Shown piece after piece: positions 15,809 to 22,875 of a stretch of 24,595 nt of DNA; position 1 is the first letter of the stretch, and each line of letters opens with the position of its first letter. The translations under genes and the position numbers were made by a program. The notes below the pieces were generated by a model. The model searched no databases and was not told the DNA's origin. It saw only the letters and a list, made by a program, of their open reading frames with translations. This DNA is from CAVPEW01 sp050247895 (lineage in GTDB: Bacteria > Actinomycetota > Acidimicrobiia > Acidimicrobiales > VFJN01), in contig JBFWTJ010000011.1 in assembly GCA_050247895.1 (NCBI GenBank), positions 1 to 24,595 on the forward strand. The letters are read 5' to 3'.

Positions 15809-16998
15809 GAGATCACCGCCAGGCCCTCTTCGGGCTCGCTGAGCAGCTCGGCCCCGTCCTCGGTGATGACGCAGTCCTCCTCGGACCCGTAGGTGATGTC
15901 CGGCCCCCGCACGTAGGCCTCGACCGAGAAGACCATCCCGGGGCGGATGACGGTGTCGTCGGTGTAGCGGACCAGCGGGGGCTCGCTGGAGTTCATGCCC
16001 AGGCCGTGGCAGAGGTGGAGCCAGGGCCAGTCGAGGTACGTGGCCAGGTTGGCACGGTCGATCCCGTGGCGGTCGTAGATCTCCACCGCCTCCTTCATGG
16101 CCTGCTCGCAGGTGATCCCGGGCCGGAGCACCTCGGCGATGGAGTCCCGCACGACCCGGCGGATCCGGGTGTGGAAGTCGACCTGCTGGGCGTTGGGCTC
16201 GCCCATCACCGCCATGCGGTTGAACTCGCCCCAGTACCCCTTGGTCAGCGCGCCCGAGTCGATGAAGATCACGTCGCCGGGCCCGAGCGGCTCGTCGGTC
16301 GGGCCGGCGAAGAAGGTGATCATCCCCTTGCCCCGGTAGCGGGCGCTCGACTGGATGGTCATCTGGCCGACGGGGGGCTGGTCGGAGCCCTGCTCGATCA
16401 GGGCGTGGACGCACAGGTCGTAGACCTCGCGCTCGGTCATGCCGATGGAGGCCCGCGCGTAGCAGGCCTCGAGGGCCTTGCCGTTGCGCCGGTCGGACTC
16501 GCGGATGCACTCGATCTCGGCCGGGGACTTGATCATCCGCAGGTCCCACAGCAGGCCCGAGGCGTCGACGAGCTCGCAGCCGGGCAGCTTGGCCTTGAGC
16601 TCCTCGTAGGCGGCGATCGGCATCATCATGCGCTGGTCGAGGCCGAGCTCGACGCCGACGCGGCCCGAGCGCACGCCGAGGCGCTCGAAGAGCACGGCCA
16701 CGTCGGCGGTGCCGAAGGGCTGGCTGTAGACGTGGATCTCGGGCACCCAGCAGGCCCGCGACGGGGTCTCGGCGAAGACGTGGACCGAGATGGCCGCACC
16801 GCCCTCGCGGGTGAGCAGCAGGACGTGGGGCCGGGCCGTGTTGGCCTGGAAGTCGCGGGGTGCGTAGCCGGCGAAGTACCGGTAGTTGGCCGAGTACGAG
16901 AAGTCGCCGGTGACCATCAGCGCGTCGAGGTCGCGCTCGGCCATCAGGGCCCGGGCCCGCTCCACCCGCTGCTCGTACTCCTGGATCTCGAAGTCCAC
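15805..16998 (-). CDS. M24-family metallohydrolase (creatinase/Xaa-Pro peptidase fold)
   Basis: This 397-aa protein has a creatinase-like N-terminal domain (~10-145) and a pita-bread M24 domain (~155-390). Metal-site residues are mostly kept: Asp247 (IDSG), His331 (CHGLG), Glu360 (SVEAY) and Glu373/374. The second Asp of the usual GYxxDxTR motif is Glu258 (GYWGEFNR). The creatinase catalytic His motif is not visible, so creatinase is not supported. Dipeptidase-like or ectoine-hydrolase-like (DoeA/EutD) ring or amide hydrolysis is possible. The GTG at 16998 has GGGAGGA seven bases upstream. An earlier start at 17097 would cross the operator. It is first in the operon with the ornithine-cyclodeaminase-family and GGT genes, under operator site 17026-17037. 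Confidence 0.9.
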   Translation of the reverse strand: MDFEIQEYEQRVERARALMAERDLDALMVTGDFSYSANYRYFAGYAPRDFQANTARPHVLLLTREGGAAISVHVFAETPSRACWVPEIHVYSQPFGTADVAVLFERLGVRSGRVGVELGLDQRMMMPIAAYEELKAKLPGCELVDASGLLWDLRMIKSPAEIECIRESDRRNGKALEACYARASIGMTEREVYDLCVHALIEQGSDQPPVGQMTIQSSARYRGKGMITFFAGPTDEPLGPGDVIFIDSGALTKGYWGEFNRMAVMGEPNAQQVDFHTRIRRVVRDSIAEVLRPGITCEQAMKEAVEIYDRHGIDRANLATYLDWPWLHLCHGLGMNSSEPPLVRYTDDTVIRPGMVFSVEAYVRGPDITYGSEEDCVITEDGAELLSEPEEGLAVIS

Positions 16999-17025
16999 GT
17001 GCGTCCTCCCATCGTTCGCATGCGG

Positions 17026-17037
17026 ATTGTATGCAAT
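17026..17037. promoter_or_regulatory. Operator site 4 between M24 operon and second GntR gene
   Basis: ATTGTATGCAAT is identical to the site at 3211-3222. On the minus strand it holds TACAAT, a -10 box placing transcription start about 20 nt before the M24 GTG, with a ribosome site in between. The second GntR gene begins 62 bp away on the other strand and has its own -10 box. Confidence 0.7.
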
Positions 17038-17084
17038 AAGCGTGCACAACCGCAACGGTGGTGTGCCGCCGGCACCGGCGCCGG

Positions 17085-17090
17085 TACGCT
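17085..17090 (+). promoter_or_regulatory. Putative -10 box of second GntR gene (near-leaderless)
   Basis: TACGCT fits TANNNT and lies 9 nt before the ATG at 17100. There is no Shine-Dalgarno sequence, so a leaderless or nearly leaderless mRNA is likely. It is separate from the operator, so this gene may escape the control that acts on the M24 operon. Confidence 0.4.
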
Positions 17091-17099
17091 CCCGCACCG

Positions 17100-17804
17100 A
17101 TGGGGGAACCGGACGACCAGCCGCGCGCCGAGCGCGTCCGCGCCGCGGTCGAGGCCGCCATCGTCGAGCACCGCTACCCGCCCGGCGCCCGCCTCGTCGA
17201 GGACGAGATCGGTCGGGAGCTGGGCGTGTCGCGCACCCCGGTGCGCGAGGCGTTCCGCTCGCTGGAGCAGGCCGGCTGGATCGAGGTGCGGCCCCGCGCC
17301 GGCGCCCACGTGCGCATGCCCCGCATCGACGAGGCCCGCCAGGACTTCGAGCTGCGCCACGAGCTGGAGGGGCTCGCCGCCCGCTGGGCCGCGCAGCGCG
17401 CCACCGAGGGTCAGCTCCGCGAGCTCGACCGGGTCGTGTCCCGGGGCCTCGCCGCCGCGGCGCGGGGCGACGAGAAGGCCCTGCTGGCCCTGAACGACCG
17501 CTTCTACGGGCTGCTCGTCGAGGCGGCCGGCAACCTGCGGCTCGAGGTCGTGCTGCGCGACCTGTCCAAGCGCATCCGCTGGTACTTCCACCACCTCGTG
17601 GGCCGCCCGACGGGCCACAACTGGGACGAGCACAAGGTCATCGCCGAGGCCGTCCGGGCCGGCGACGCCGAACGGGCCGAGCAGCTCGTCGCCGAGCACA
17701 GCCGCCACTGGGAGGCCGAGTTCCTCGGCCTGGTCCTCGGGCCATCCTCGTCGCTGGCCTTCGGCCCGATCAGCGGACCGGCAGCGCCGCGGCGAGCTCG
17801 TTGA
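17100..17804 (+). CDS. GntR-family transcriptional regulator, FadR/FCD subfamily (second)
   Basis: This 234-aa regulator has a winged helix (residues ~8-72, motif SRTPVREAFRSLEQAGWIEV) and an FCD domain (~80-210). The first metal-site His is Tyr136 (RFYGLL), while His178 (DEHKV) and His200/203 remain, so ligand binding may differ from the other regulator. The ATG at 17100 gives the expected N-terminus; an upstream GTG at 17058 adds only an Arg-rich leader. It is divergent from the M24 operon and converges on the aminotransferase gene, overlapping its 3' end by 35 bp. It could share the palindromic operators with the first regulator or control only the neighbouring operon. The sequence does not decide this. 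Confidence 0.92.
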   Translation: MGEPDDQPRAERVRAAVEAAIVEHRYPPGARLVEDEIGRELGVSRTPVREAFRSLEQAGWIEVRPRAGAHVRMPRIDEARQDFELRHELEGLAARWAAQRATEGQLRELDRVVSRGLAAAARGDEKALLALNDRFYGLLVEAAGNLRLEVVLRDLSKRIRWYFHHLVGRPTGHNWDEHKVIAEAVRAGDAERAEQLVAEHSRHWEAEFLGLVLGPSSSLAFGPISGPAAPRRAR

Positions 17805-18936
17805 CCCGCTCGCCGATCCGGCGGCAGCCCTCCAGCAGGTCGTCCACCGCGGTGGCCAGCGAGATCCGCAGGGCACCCTGGCCCGACGGGCCGAAGGCCT
17901 CCCCCGCCACCGCGGCGACGCGGCGCTCGACGACGAGGTCCCGGGCGACCTCGGCCGAGGGCAGGCCCGCGGCCGACACGTCGACCCACAGGTAGAAGGC
18001 GCCGGCGGGCCGCAGGGCGGGGATCCCCGCGTCGGCCAGCACCGCGAGCGCGGCGTCGCGCCGGTCCCGGTAGCTGTCCCGCATGCGGGCCACGACGTCC
18101 TGCGGGCCGGTCAGCGCGGCCAGGGCGGCGTGCTGGGCGGGGGTGTTCACGCAGGACACCAGCGGCTCCTGGAGCCCCGACAGCAGGGGGGCCAGCCGGC
18201 CCGGGGCGTGGACGTAGCCCACCCGCCAGCCGGTCATGGCGTAGCTCTTGGAGAAGCTGAACACCGACACGACCCGCTCGTCGGCGTCGAAGCGGGCCGT
18301 CACCGGGACCGGGCCCCCGAAGGCGATGTCCTCGTAGCACTCGTCGCCGACCACCCACAGGTCGTGGGCCCGGGCCAGCTCGACCAGCTCGGCCAGCGTC
18401 GCCTCGTCGAGCATCGAGCCCAGGGGGTTGGACGGCGAGTTGAGCAGCAGGACCCGGCTGCGCGGGGTCAGGGCCCGTTCGACGTCGGCGACCCGGGGGA
18501 CGTAGCCGGCCTCCGGGCGCAGGGCGTAGGGCTGCACGGTGCCGTGGACCGCCTCGGTCATCGAGCGGTAGTTGGGCCAGCCCGGGTCCGGGACCAGCAC
18601 GCCGTCACCCGGGTCCACCAGGGCGCGCAGCACGGCCAGCAGGCCCTGGGTCGCCCCGTGGGTCACCACGACCTGGTCGGCGGTGGCCTCGATGCCGTTG
18701 CGGGTCCGCAGCTTGGTCGCCAGCGCGGCACGCAGCTCGGGGATGCCGAGGTTGGACGTGTAGCCGGTGCGCCCGGCCCGCGCCGCGGCGTCGGCGGCCT
18801 CCACGACGTGGGCTGGCGTGGGGAAGTCGGGCTCGCCCAGCTCGAGGTGGATGGTGCCGGGGGTGGCGTTGGCCAGCTCGAAGGCGGTCCGGATGCCGGA
18901 CCGGTGGACCGAGGCGGTGGTGGCGGCGGCGGGCAT
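17770..18936 (-). CDS. PLP-dependent aminotransferase, class I/II
   Basis: This 388-aa fold-type-I aminotransferase carries the full set of cofactor residues: Asn170 (NPLG), Asp198 and Tyr201 (DECYED), Schiff-base Lys230 and Arg238 (SFSKSYAMTGWRVGY), and the C-terminal substrate-carboxylate Arg in ALRISLA. It moves an amino group between an amino acid and a keto acid. The N-terminal LELGEPDFPTP is typical of the aspartate/alanine aminotransferase branch. The ATG at 18936 is preceded by GGAGGAG, and about 24 nt upstream lies TACTAT inside the shared operator. It is divergent from the FAH-family gene. In this cluster it may collect nitrogen from an amino acid produced by the upstream hydrolases. 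Confidence 0.93.
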   Translation of the reverse strand: MPAAATTASVHRSGIRTAFELANATPGTIHLELGEPDFPTPAHVVEAADAAARAGRTGYTSNLGIPELRAALATKLRTRNGIEATADQVVVTHGATQGLLAVLRALVDPGDGVLVPDPGWPNYRSMTEAVHGTVQPYALRPEAGYVPRVADVERALTPRSRVLLLNSPSNPLGSMLDEATLAELVELARAHDLWVVGDECYEDIAFGGPVPVTARFDADERVVSVFSFSKSYAMTGWRVGYVHAPGRLAPLLSGLQEPLVSCVNTPAQHAALAALTGPQDVVARMRDSYRDRRDAALAVLADAGIPALRPAGAFYLWVDVSAAGLPSAEVARDLVVERRVAAVAGEAFGPSGQGALRISLATAVDDLLEGCRRIGERVNELAAALPVR

Positions 18937-18965
18937 GGGGCTCCTCCGGGTTCGGCGACGGACAG

Positions 18966-18977
18966 ATAGTATGCAAT
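18966..18977. promoter_or_regulatory. Operator site 5 with -10 boxes for both strands
   Basis: ATAGTATGCAAT is the palindrome with one arm changed. It contains TAGTAT (18967-18972) on the plus strand and TACTAT (18971-18966) on the minus strand. Both fit TANNNT and overlap almost completely. The plus-strand box is 9 nt before the FAH-family ATG, and the minus-strand box is 29 nt before the aminotransferase ATG. The two promoters therefore face away from one shared core. Confidence 0.7.
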
Positions 18978-18981
18978 CCGT

Positions 18982-19764
18982 ATGCGACTGGCGACGACGA
19001 GCGACGGGCGGGCCGGGCGGATCGAGGGCGACCTGTTCGTCCCCCTGGCCCCTTCGGTGTCCGAGGTGCTGGCCGGCGCGGCACCCCGGGAGGCGGGGCC
19101 GGCCGTGCCCCTGGGCGACGTGGTGCTCGGCCCCCCGATCCGGCCCACGACCCTGATCGGGGTCGGGCTCAACTACCGCGACCACGTGGCCGAGGCCGGG
19201 CTCGAGCTGCCGCCGGCACCCCTGCTGTTCGCCAAGCTGCCCGGCTCGGTGATCGGCCCCGGCGAGCCCATCGTGTCCCCGGCGGGGGACGTCCAGCTCG
19301 ACTACGAGGCCGAGCTCGGCGTGGTGATCGGCCGGGCCGCCCGCGACGTGCCGGTCGAACGGGCGCTGGCCCACGTGGCCGGCTACACGTGCGTCAACGA
19401 CGTGTCGGAGCGACGGGCCCAGTTCGGCGACGGCCAGTGGCTGCGGGGCAAGTCGTTCGACACCTTCGCCCCCGTGGGCCCCGTCGTGGTGACCGCCGAC
19501 GAGATCGACGACCCCCAGGCGCTCGCCGTGTCCTGCACCGTGGACGGCGAGGTCCGCCAGTCGTCGTCGACCGCGGCGATGGTCTTCGGCGTGGCCGAGA
19601 TCGTCGCCCACTGCTCGCGCAGCTTCACCCTGCACCCCGGCACGCTCATCGCCACCGGCACGCCCGCCGGGGTGGGCATGGCCGACGGCCGCTGGCTGCG
19701 CCCGGGCCAGGTCGTCACCGTCGAGGTCGAGGGCATCGGCGCGCTGACCAACCCCGTGGCCTGA
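18982..19764 (+). CDS. Fumarylacetoacetate hydrolase (FAH) family protein
   Basis: This 260-aa enzyme of the FAH superfamily cleaves C-C bonds of acylpyruvates or acts as an isomerase/decarboxylase or hydratase-type catabolic enzyme. The metal-binding set is visible: Glu109 and Glu111 in DYEAELG and Asp140 in CVNDVS. Also typical are GVGLNYRDHVAEAG, FAKLPGSVIGPGEPI, GKSFDTFAPVGP and the GTPAGVGM loop. The short length fits the bacterial FAH2-type hydrolases (fumarylpyruvate hydrolase, 2-hydroxyhepta-2,4-dienedioate isomerase). The ATG at 18982 lies right after the operator and its -10 box, so the mRNA is nearly leaderless. It probably processes the carbon skeleton left after nitrogen removal. 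Confidence 0.92.
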   Translation: MRLATTSDGRAGRIEGDLFVPLAPSVSEVLAGAAPREAGPAVPLGDVVLGPPIRPTTLIGVGLNYRDHVAEAGLELPPAPLLFAKLPGSVIGPGEPIVSPAGDVQLDYEAELGVVIGRAARDVPVERALAHVAGYTCVNDVSERRAQFGDGQWLRGKSFDTFAPVGPVVVTADEIDDPQALAVSCTVDGEVRQSSSTAAMVFGVAEIVAHCSRSFTLHPGTLIATGTPAGVGMADGRWLRPGQVVTVEVEGIGALTNPVA

Positions 19765-19861
19765 GCCCCGACACCGTCGGCGGCTCGACCGTCCGAGGCC
19801 GCCGCCCAGGGGATCCAGCCCTCGGCGCGCCGGGACGGCGGGCCGCGCCGGGCTGGAGGAT

Positions 19862-19897
19862 CCGGCCCGGCCTACCGAGGGTCCGAGCTCGGGCCGG
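19862..19897. terminator. Candidate bidirectional terminator between FAH and MFS genes
   Basis: An 8-bp GC-only stem, CCGGCCCG (19862-19869) and CGGGCCGG (19890-19897), lies between the convergent FAH-family and MFS genes. The 152-bp gap also holds three GGATCC motifs (19811, 19858, 19901). There is no T-tract, so the role is inferred from position. Confidence 0.3.
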
Positions 19898-19916
19898 GCA
19901 GGATCCGGCGCGGCCC

Positions 19917-21335
19917 TCAGCCCGCCGGAGCGGGCGCGCCGGGCACGGGCCGGCGGGACGCGACCAGCAGGAGGGCCAGGCCCGAGAGGGCGACCCCGGC
20001 GAAGATCGCCCCGAAGCCCCGATGCACCGCGGCCGGGGGGCGGAGGTGGAGCGAGTCGACGTCGCTGGTGCCGGCCACGGCCCGCAGCAGGAGCGTGAAG
20101 CCGGTCGCACCGGCCGAGCCGGCCAGGAAGCGCACGGAGTTGAACAGGCCCAGCGCCGGTCCCGAACCCGCGCCGTGGGCCGCCTCCGCCGCGGCCGCCG
20201 CGCTGGGCGTCTGCACCAGCCCGATCCCGGCGCCGACCAGGACCAGTCCCGGGGCCAGCCACCACAGCGAACCCTGCACGGCGCCCAGCAGCGCCAGCCC
20301 GCCCAGGCCGAGCAGGAGGCCGCCGACGCGCATCGGGGGCCGGAAGCCCGCCCGGTCGACCAGGCGCCCCGCGGCCCGGGCCAGCAGGACCGACGCCACC
20401 GGCATCACCGCGTAGGCCGCGCTGGCGAAGGAGGTGGACCGTCCCCGGACCTCCACGACCAGCAGCGGCAAGGCGAGCAGCACCCCGTACATGGCCACCA
20501 TCTGGAGCGCCACGACGGCGCAGGCCACCCGCCACTGGGGCCGCGACAGCACGGCGAGGTCGATGAAGGGCCGGGGTGCCTGCCGCAGGCGGCGCGTGCA
20601 GGCCCAGCCGAGGGCCGCCGCGGCAGCCGCCGTCCCCAGGAAGACGGGCGAGGTGGGGCCCCAGACCGGGAGCTGGGCCACCGCGACGGTGGCGAGGACG
20701 GCGGCGGCCGTGAAGGGGACCGCGCCGGCGACCGGGCCGCGGTCCGACCCGGGTTCGCGGTCGGGCAGGCGCCTCGCCGCGACCACCGCCGCCCCGAGCA
20801 CGGGCAGCACGGCCAGGTGGATGAGCCGCCAACCGCCGAGGTCGGTGAGCACGCCCCCGACGAGGGGACCCACCGCGAGCGAGGCCCCGTTGGTGGCCGC
20901 CCACACCGACAGGGCGCGGCCCCGGGCCCGGGGGTCGAACGACTGCTGCACCACCTGGAACACGACCGGGAGCACCGAGGCGCCGAACAGGCCCTGGAGC
21001 AGCCGGCCGACGGCGAGCACCTCGAAGGAGGGCGCCGCGGCGCACAGCAGGGACGCCCCGGCCAGCGCGACGGTGGAGCCGGCGAAGACCTTCCGCACCC
21101 CCACCACGTCGACGAGCCGGCCCGCGGCGGGCATGAAGGCGGCAGTGCCCAGGATGTAGGCGGTCAGGATCCAGGTGCTGGTGGCCACCGGTGTGCCGGG
21201 GAAGGAGCGCAGCACGTCGGGGACGCCCACGCCCACGCCGGTGTTGAGCACGCTGCCGACCACCGTGCCGACCAGGGCCACGACCAGCGGGTCGCCCCGT
21301 CGCACGACCCGCCCGTCCGCCGCCACCCGCTCCAC
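19917..21335 (-). CDS. MFS transporter, DHA2-like
   Basis: This major-facilitator protein of about 472 aa has 12-14 hydrophobic segments. Near the N-terminus are the DHA2-type TAYILGTAAFMPAAGRL and the motif-A loop GRLVDVVGVRKVF, followed by LGGWRLIH. It probably exports a drug-like compound, a pathway by-product or excess intermediate, but uptake is not excluded. The GTG at 21335 lies just after the palindromic operator. An ATG at 21344 is formed by the operator itself, and another GTG lies at 21329, so the start is uncertain by a few codons. The operator places it in the same regulon as the enzymes, together with the TSUP transporter at the other end. Confidence 0.88.
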   Translation of the reverse strand: MERVAADGRVVRRGDPLVVALVGTVVGSVLNTGVGVGVPDVLRSFPGTPVATSTWILTAYILGTAAFMPAAGRLVDVVGVRKVFAGSTVALAGASLLCAAAPSFEVLAVGRLLQGLFGASVLPVVFQVVQQSFDPRARGRALSVWAATNGASLAVGPLVGGVLTDLGGWRLIHLAVLPVLGAAVVAARRLPDREPGSDRGPVAGAVPFTAAAVLATVAVAQLPVWGPTSPVFLGTAAAAAALGWACTRRLRQAPRPFIDLAVLSRPQWRVACAVVALQMVAMYGVLLALPLLVVEVRGRSTSFASAAYAVMPVASVLLARAAGRLVDRAGFRPPMRVGGLLLGLGGLALLGAVQGSLWWLAPGLVLVGAGIGLVQTPSAAAAAEAAHGAGSGPALGLFNSVRFLAGSAGATGFTLLLRAVAGTSDVDSLHLRPPAAVHRGFGAIFAGVALSGLALLLVASRRPVPGAPAPAG

Positions 21336-21337
21336 AG

Positions 21338-21360
21338 ATTGCATGCAATTAGTATGCACT
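21338..21360 (-). promoter_or_regulatory. Operator site 6, tandem pair upstream of MFS gene
   Basis: ATTGCATGCAAT (21338-21349) is a perfect 12-bp palindrome. It is immediately followed by TTAGTATGCACT (21349-21360), which matches the site at 18966 at 10 of 12 positions. The two sites share one base. TACTAA on the minus strand (21354-21349) is a possible -10 box. This is the only tandem arrangement in the window. Confidence 0.6.
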
Positions 21361-21426
21361 AGCCGCCCGCGCTGCAGCCGGGCCTCTCCGGGCGAGGCTG
21401 ACACCCGACCCCGACTCGGGCTACTG

Positions 21427-22188
21427 CTACTGCTCGATCCGGACGCGCTCCAACTGACCGCGGGCCGGCCGGGCCTCCGCCTCGTCGAGCCACGCCGCCA
21501 CCGCCGCGGCGCCGGGTGCGACGGCGCTGGCGCACCACCCGCCCCTGGCCAGCTCCATGACCGCACCCCGGGCCGGGCCAAGTCGCCACGCGCCGGAGCC
21601 CGGTCCGTGCGGACCCAGGACCACCAGGGTCCCCAGCGCCCGGGCACCGGCCAGGCCGCCGGGCCCGGTCGAGGTCGGCCAGGCCGGCCCCACCGCCACC
21701 TCGGCGTCGTGGACCGCCCGGCCCTCGCGCTCGACCCGCAGGCGCGACCGGAGCGAACCGGGCTCCTCCCCGTGGCGCCCGAGCACCGTCAGCTCCCGCC
21801 AGCGCAGCGTGGCGCCCTCCGCCATCCGCACGCGGGCCGTGGCCCGGTGGTCGGCACCGCCGGCCACGATCTGCGGTTCGAGCCCGAGGTCGAGGTGCGC
21901 GCCGCCGGCCAGGTCGACCTCGACCCGCAGCCGCGACGCCTCCCCCGCCGGCCCGGGCAGGACCAGCGAGGCGGCCACGCTGCGCACCACCAGGCGGGCG
22001 CCCGGGCCGACCGCGATCCGCAGCAAGAGGTCGTCGCCGCCGAGCGGCCCGGCCGCCGTGCCCACCAGGTGGACCGCGCCCTGCGCCCAGCGCAGCGTCA
22101 GCGGCGGTGCCGAGCGCAGCGTGCGCACGACGGTGCGCCCGCCCTCGCGGGCCACGGCCAGCGCGGCGGCGGCCCGCACCCCGTTCAC
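21427..22188 (-). CDS. ureD: Urease accessory protein UreD
   Basis: This 253-aa urease maturation factor, with UreF and UreG, delivers nickel to the urease apoprotein. The call rests on family-like segments (PLTLRWAQGAVHLVGTAAGPLGGDDL, the GLEPQIVAGGADH region, and the LRWRELTVLGRHGE strand) and on its place after ureG. UreD proteins are poorly conserved and this one is Ala/Gly/Arg-rich, as expected for the genome. The GTG at 22188 overlaps the ureG stop by GTGA (22185-22188). It is the last gene of the urease operon in this window. No palindromic operator is seen near it. Confidence 0.88.
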   Translation of the reverse strand: MNGVRAAAALAVAREGGRTVVRTLRSAPPLTLRWAQGAVHLVGTAAGPLGGDDLLLRIAVGPGARLVVRSVAASLVLPGPAGEASRLRVEVDLAGGAHLDLGLEPQIVAGGADHRATARVRMAEGATLRWRELTVLGRHGEEPGSLRSRLRVEREGRAVHDAEVAVGPAWPTSTGPGGLAGARALGTLVVLGPHGPGSGAWRLGPARGAVMELARGGWCASAVAPGAAAVAAWLDEAEARPARGQLERVRIEQ

Positions 22189-22850
22189 GAGGCCAGCAGG
22201 GCCCGGTGGCGCCGCAGGTGGCCCCGCACCCAGTCCGCGACCTCGGAGGCCCCCGGGTCGTCGACCAGGGAGGTCGTCACGAACGGGCGGCCCTCGCGGA
22301 CCCGTGCCGCGTCGGTGCGCATCACCTCCACGTCGGCCCCGACCAGGGGGGCCAGGTCGACCTTGTTGATGACCAGGAGGTCCGACGTCGTGATGCCCGG
22401 CCCGCCCTTGCGGGGCACCTTGTCGCCGCCGGCCACGTCGATCACGAAGACCTGCACGTCGACCAGCGCCCGGCTGAAGGTGGCCGTCAGGTTGTCGCCA
22501 CCGCTCTCGACCAGCACCAGGTCGGGCCGGAACCGCCGCTCCAGCCCCTCGATCGCGTCCACGTTCTCGCTGATGTCGTCGCGGATGGCGGTGTGGGGGC
22601 AGCAGCCGGTCTGCACGCCGACGATCCGCTCGACGGGCAGCACGCCCTTGCGCTCGAGGATCGCGGCGTCCTCGGTGGTGAACACGTCGTTGGTCACCAC
22701 CACCAGCTCGACCTCGTCGGCCAGGGCCCGGCACAGGCAGGCGACCAGCTCGGTCTTGCCGCTACCCACCGGCCCCCCGATGCCGACGCGCAGGGGGTCG
22801 CCCGGGTGGACGTGGCGGTGGTGGTGGTCGGGTCCGTGGAACGCGCCCAT
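22185..22850 (-). CDS. ureG: Urease accessory GTPase UreG
   Basis: This 221-aa SIMIBI-class GTPase powers nickel insertion into urease. It has the P-loop GPVGSGKT (26-33), the nickel-binding CPH motif in TGCCPHTAIRDD, ESGGDNL and the guanine-specificity motif NKVD. The N-terminus is His-rich (six His among residues 5-15). That could bind nickel in a cluster where no ureE follows ureC. The ATG at 22850 follows GGAGGA at good spacing, 25 bp after ureF. Confidence 0.97.
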   Translation of the reverse strand: MGAFHGPDHHHRHVHPGDPLRVGIGGPVGSGKTELVACLCRALADEVELVVVTNDVFTTEDAAILERKGVLPVERIVGVQTGCCPHTAIRDDISENVDAIEGLERRFRPDLVLVESGGDNLTATFSRALVDVQVFVIDVAGGDKVPRKGGPGITTSDLLVINKVDLAPLVGADVEVMRTDAARVREGRPFVTTSLVDDPGASEVADWVRGHLRRHRALLAS

Positions 22851-22875
22851 GGGGTCCTCCTCGTCCTGGCTCGCC

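Noticed and set aside
15805..16998. Creatinase, which together with urease would give a creatine-degradation pathway
   Set aside because: The protein has the creatinase/M24 fold, but the creatinase catalytic His region is not recognisable, metal ligands are mostly retained as in metallopeptidases, and no creatininase or sarcosine oxidase gene is present.
17770..21348. Very long minus-strand open frame of about 1,190 codons spanning the FAH-family gene
   Set aside because: Only its distal part (the aminotransferase) resembles a protein. The rest is antisense to the FAH-family gene and out of frame with the MFS gene, a by-product of extreme GC at third positions. The same applies to other long overlapping frames, for example 2792-4273 and 15809-17161 beyond the real genes.
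1191..21360. The recurring palindrome as transposon ends, attachment sites or a CRISPR repeat
   Set aside because: Copies are only 12-14 bp, irregularly spaced by thousands of bases, always in promoter regions, and there is no transposase, integrase or cas gene.
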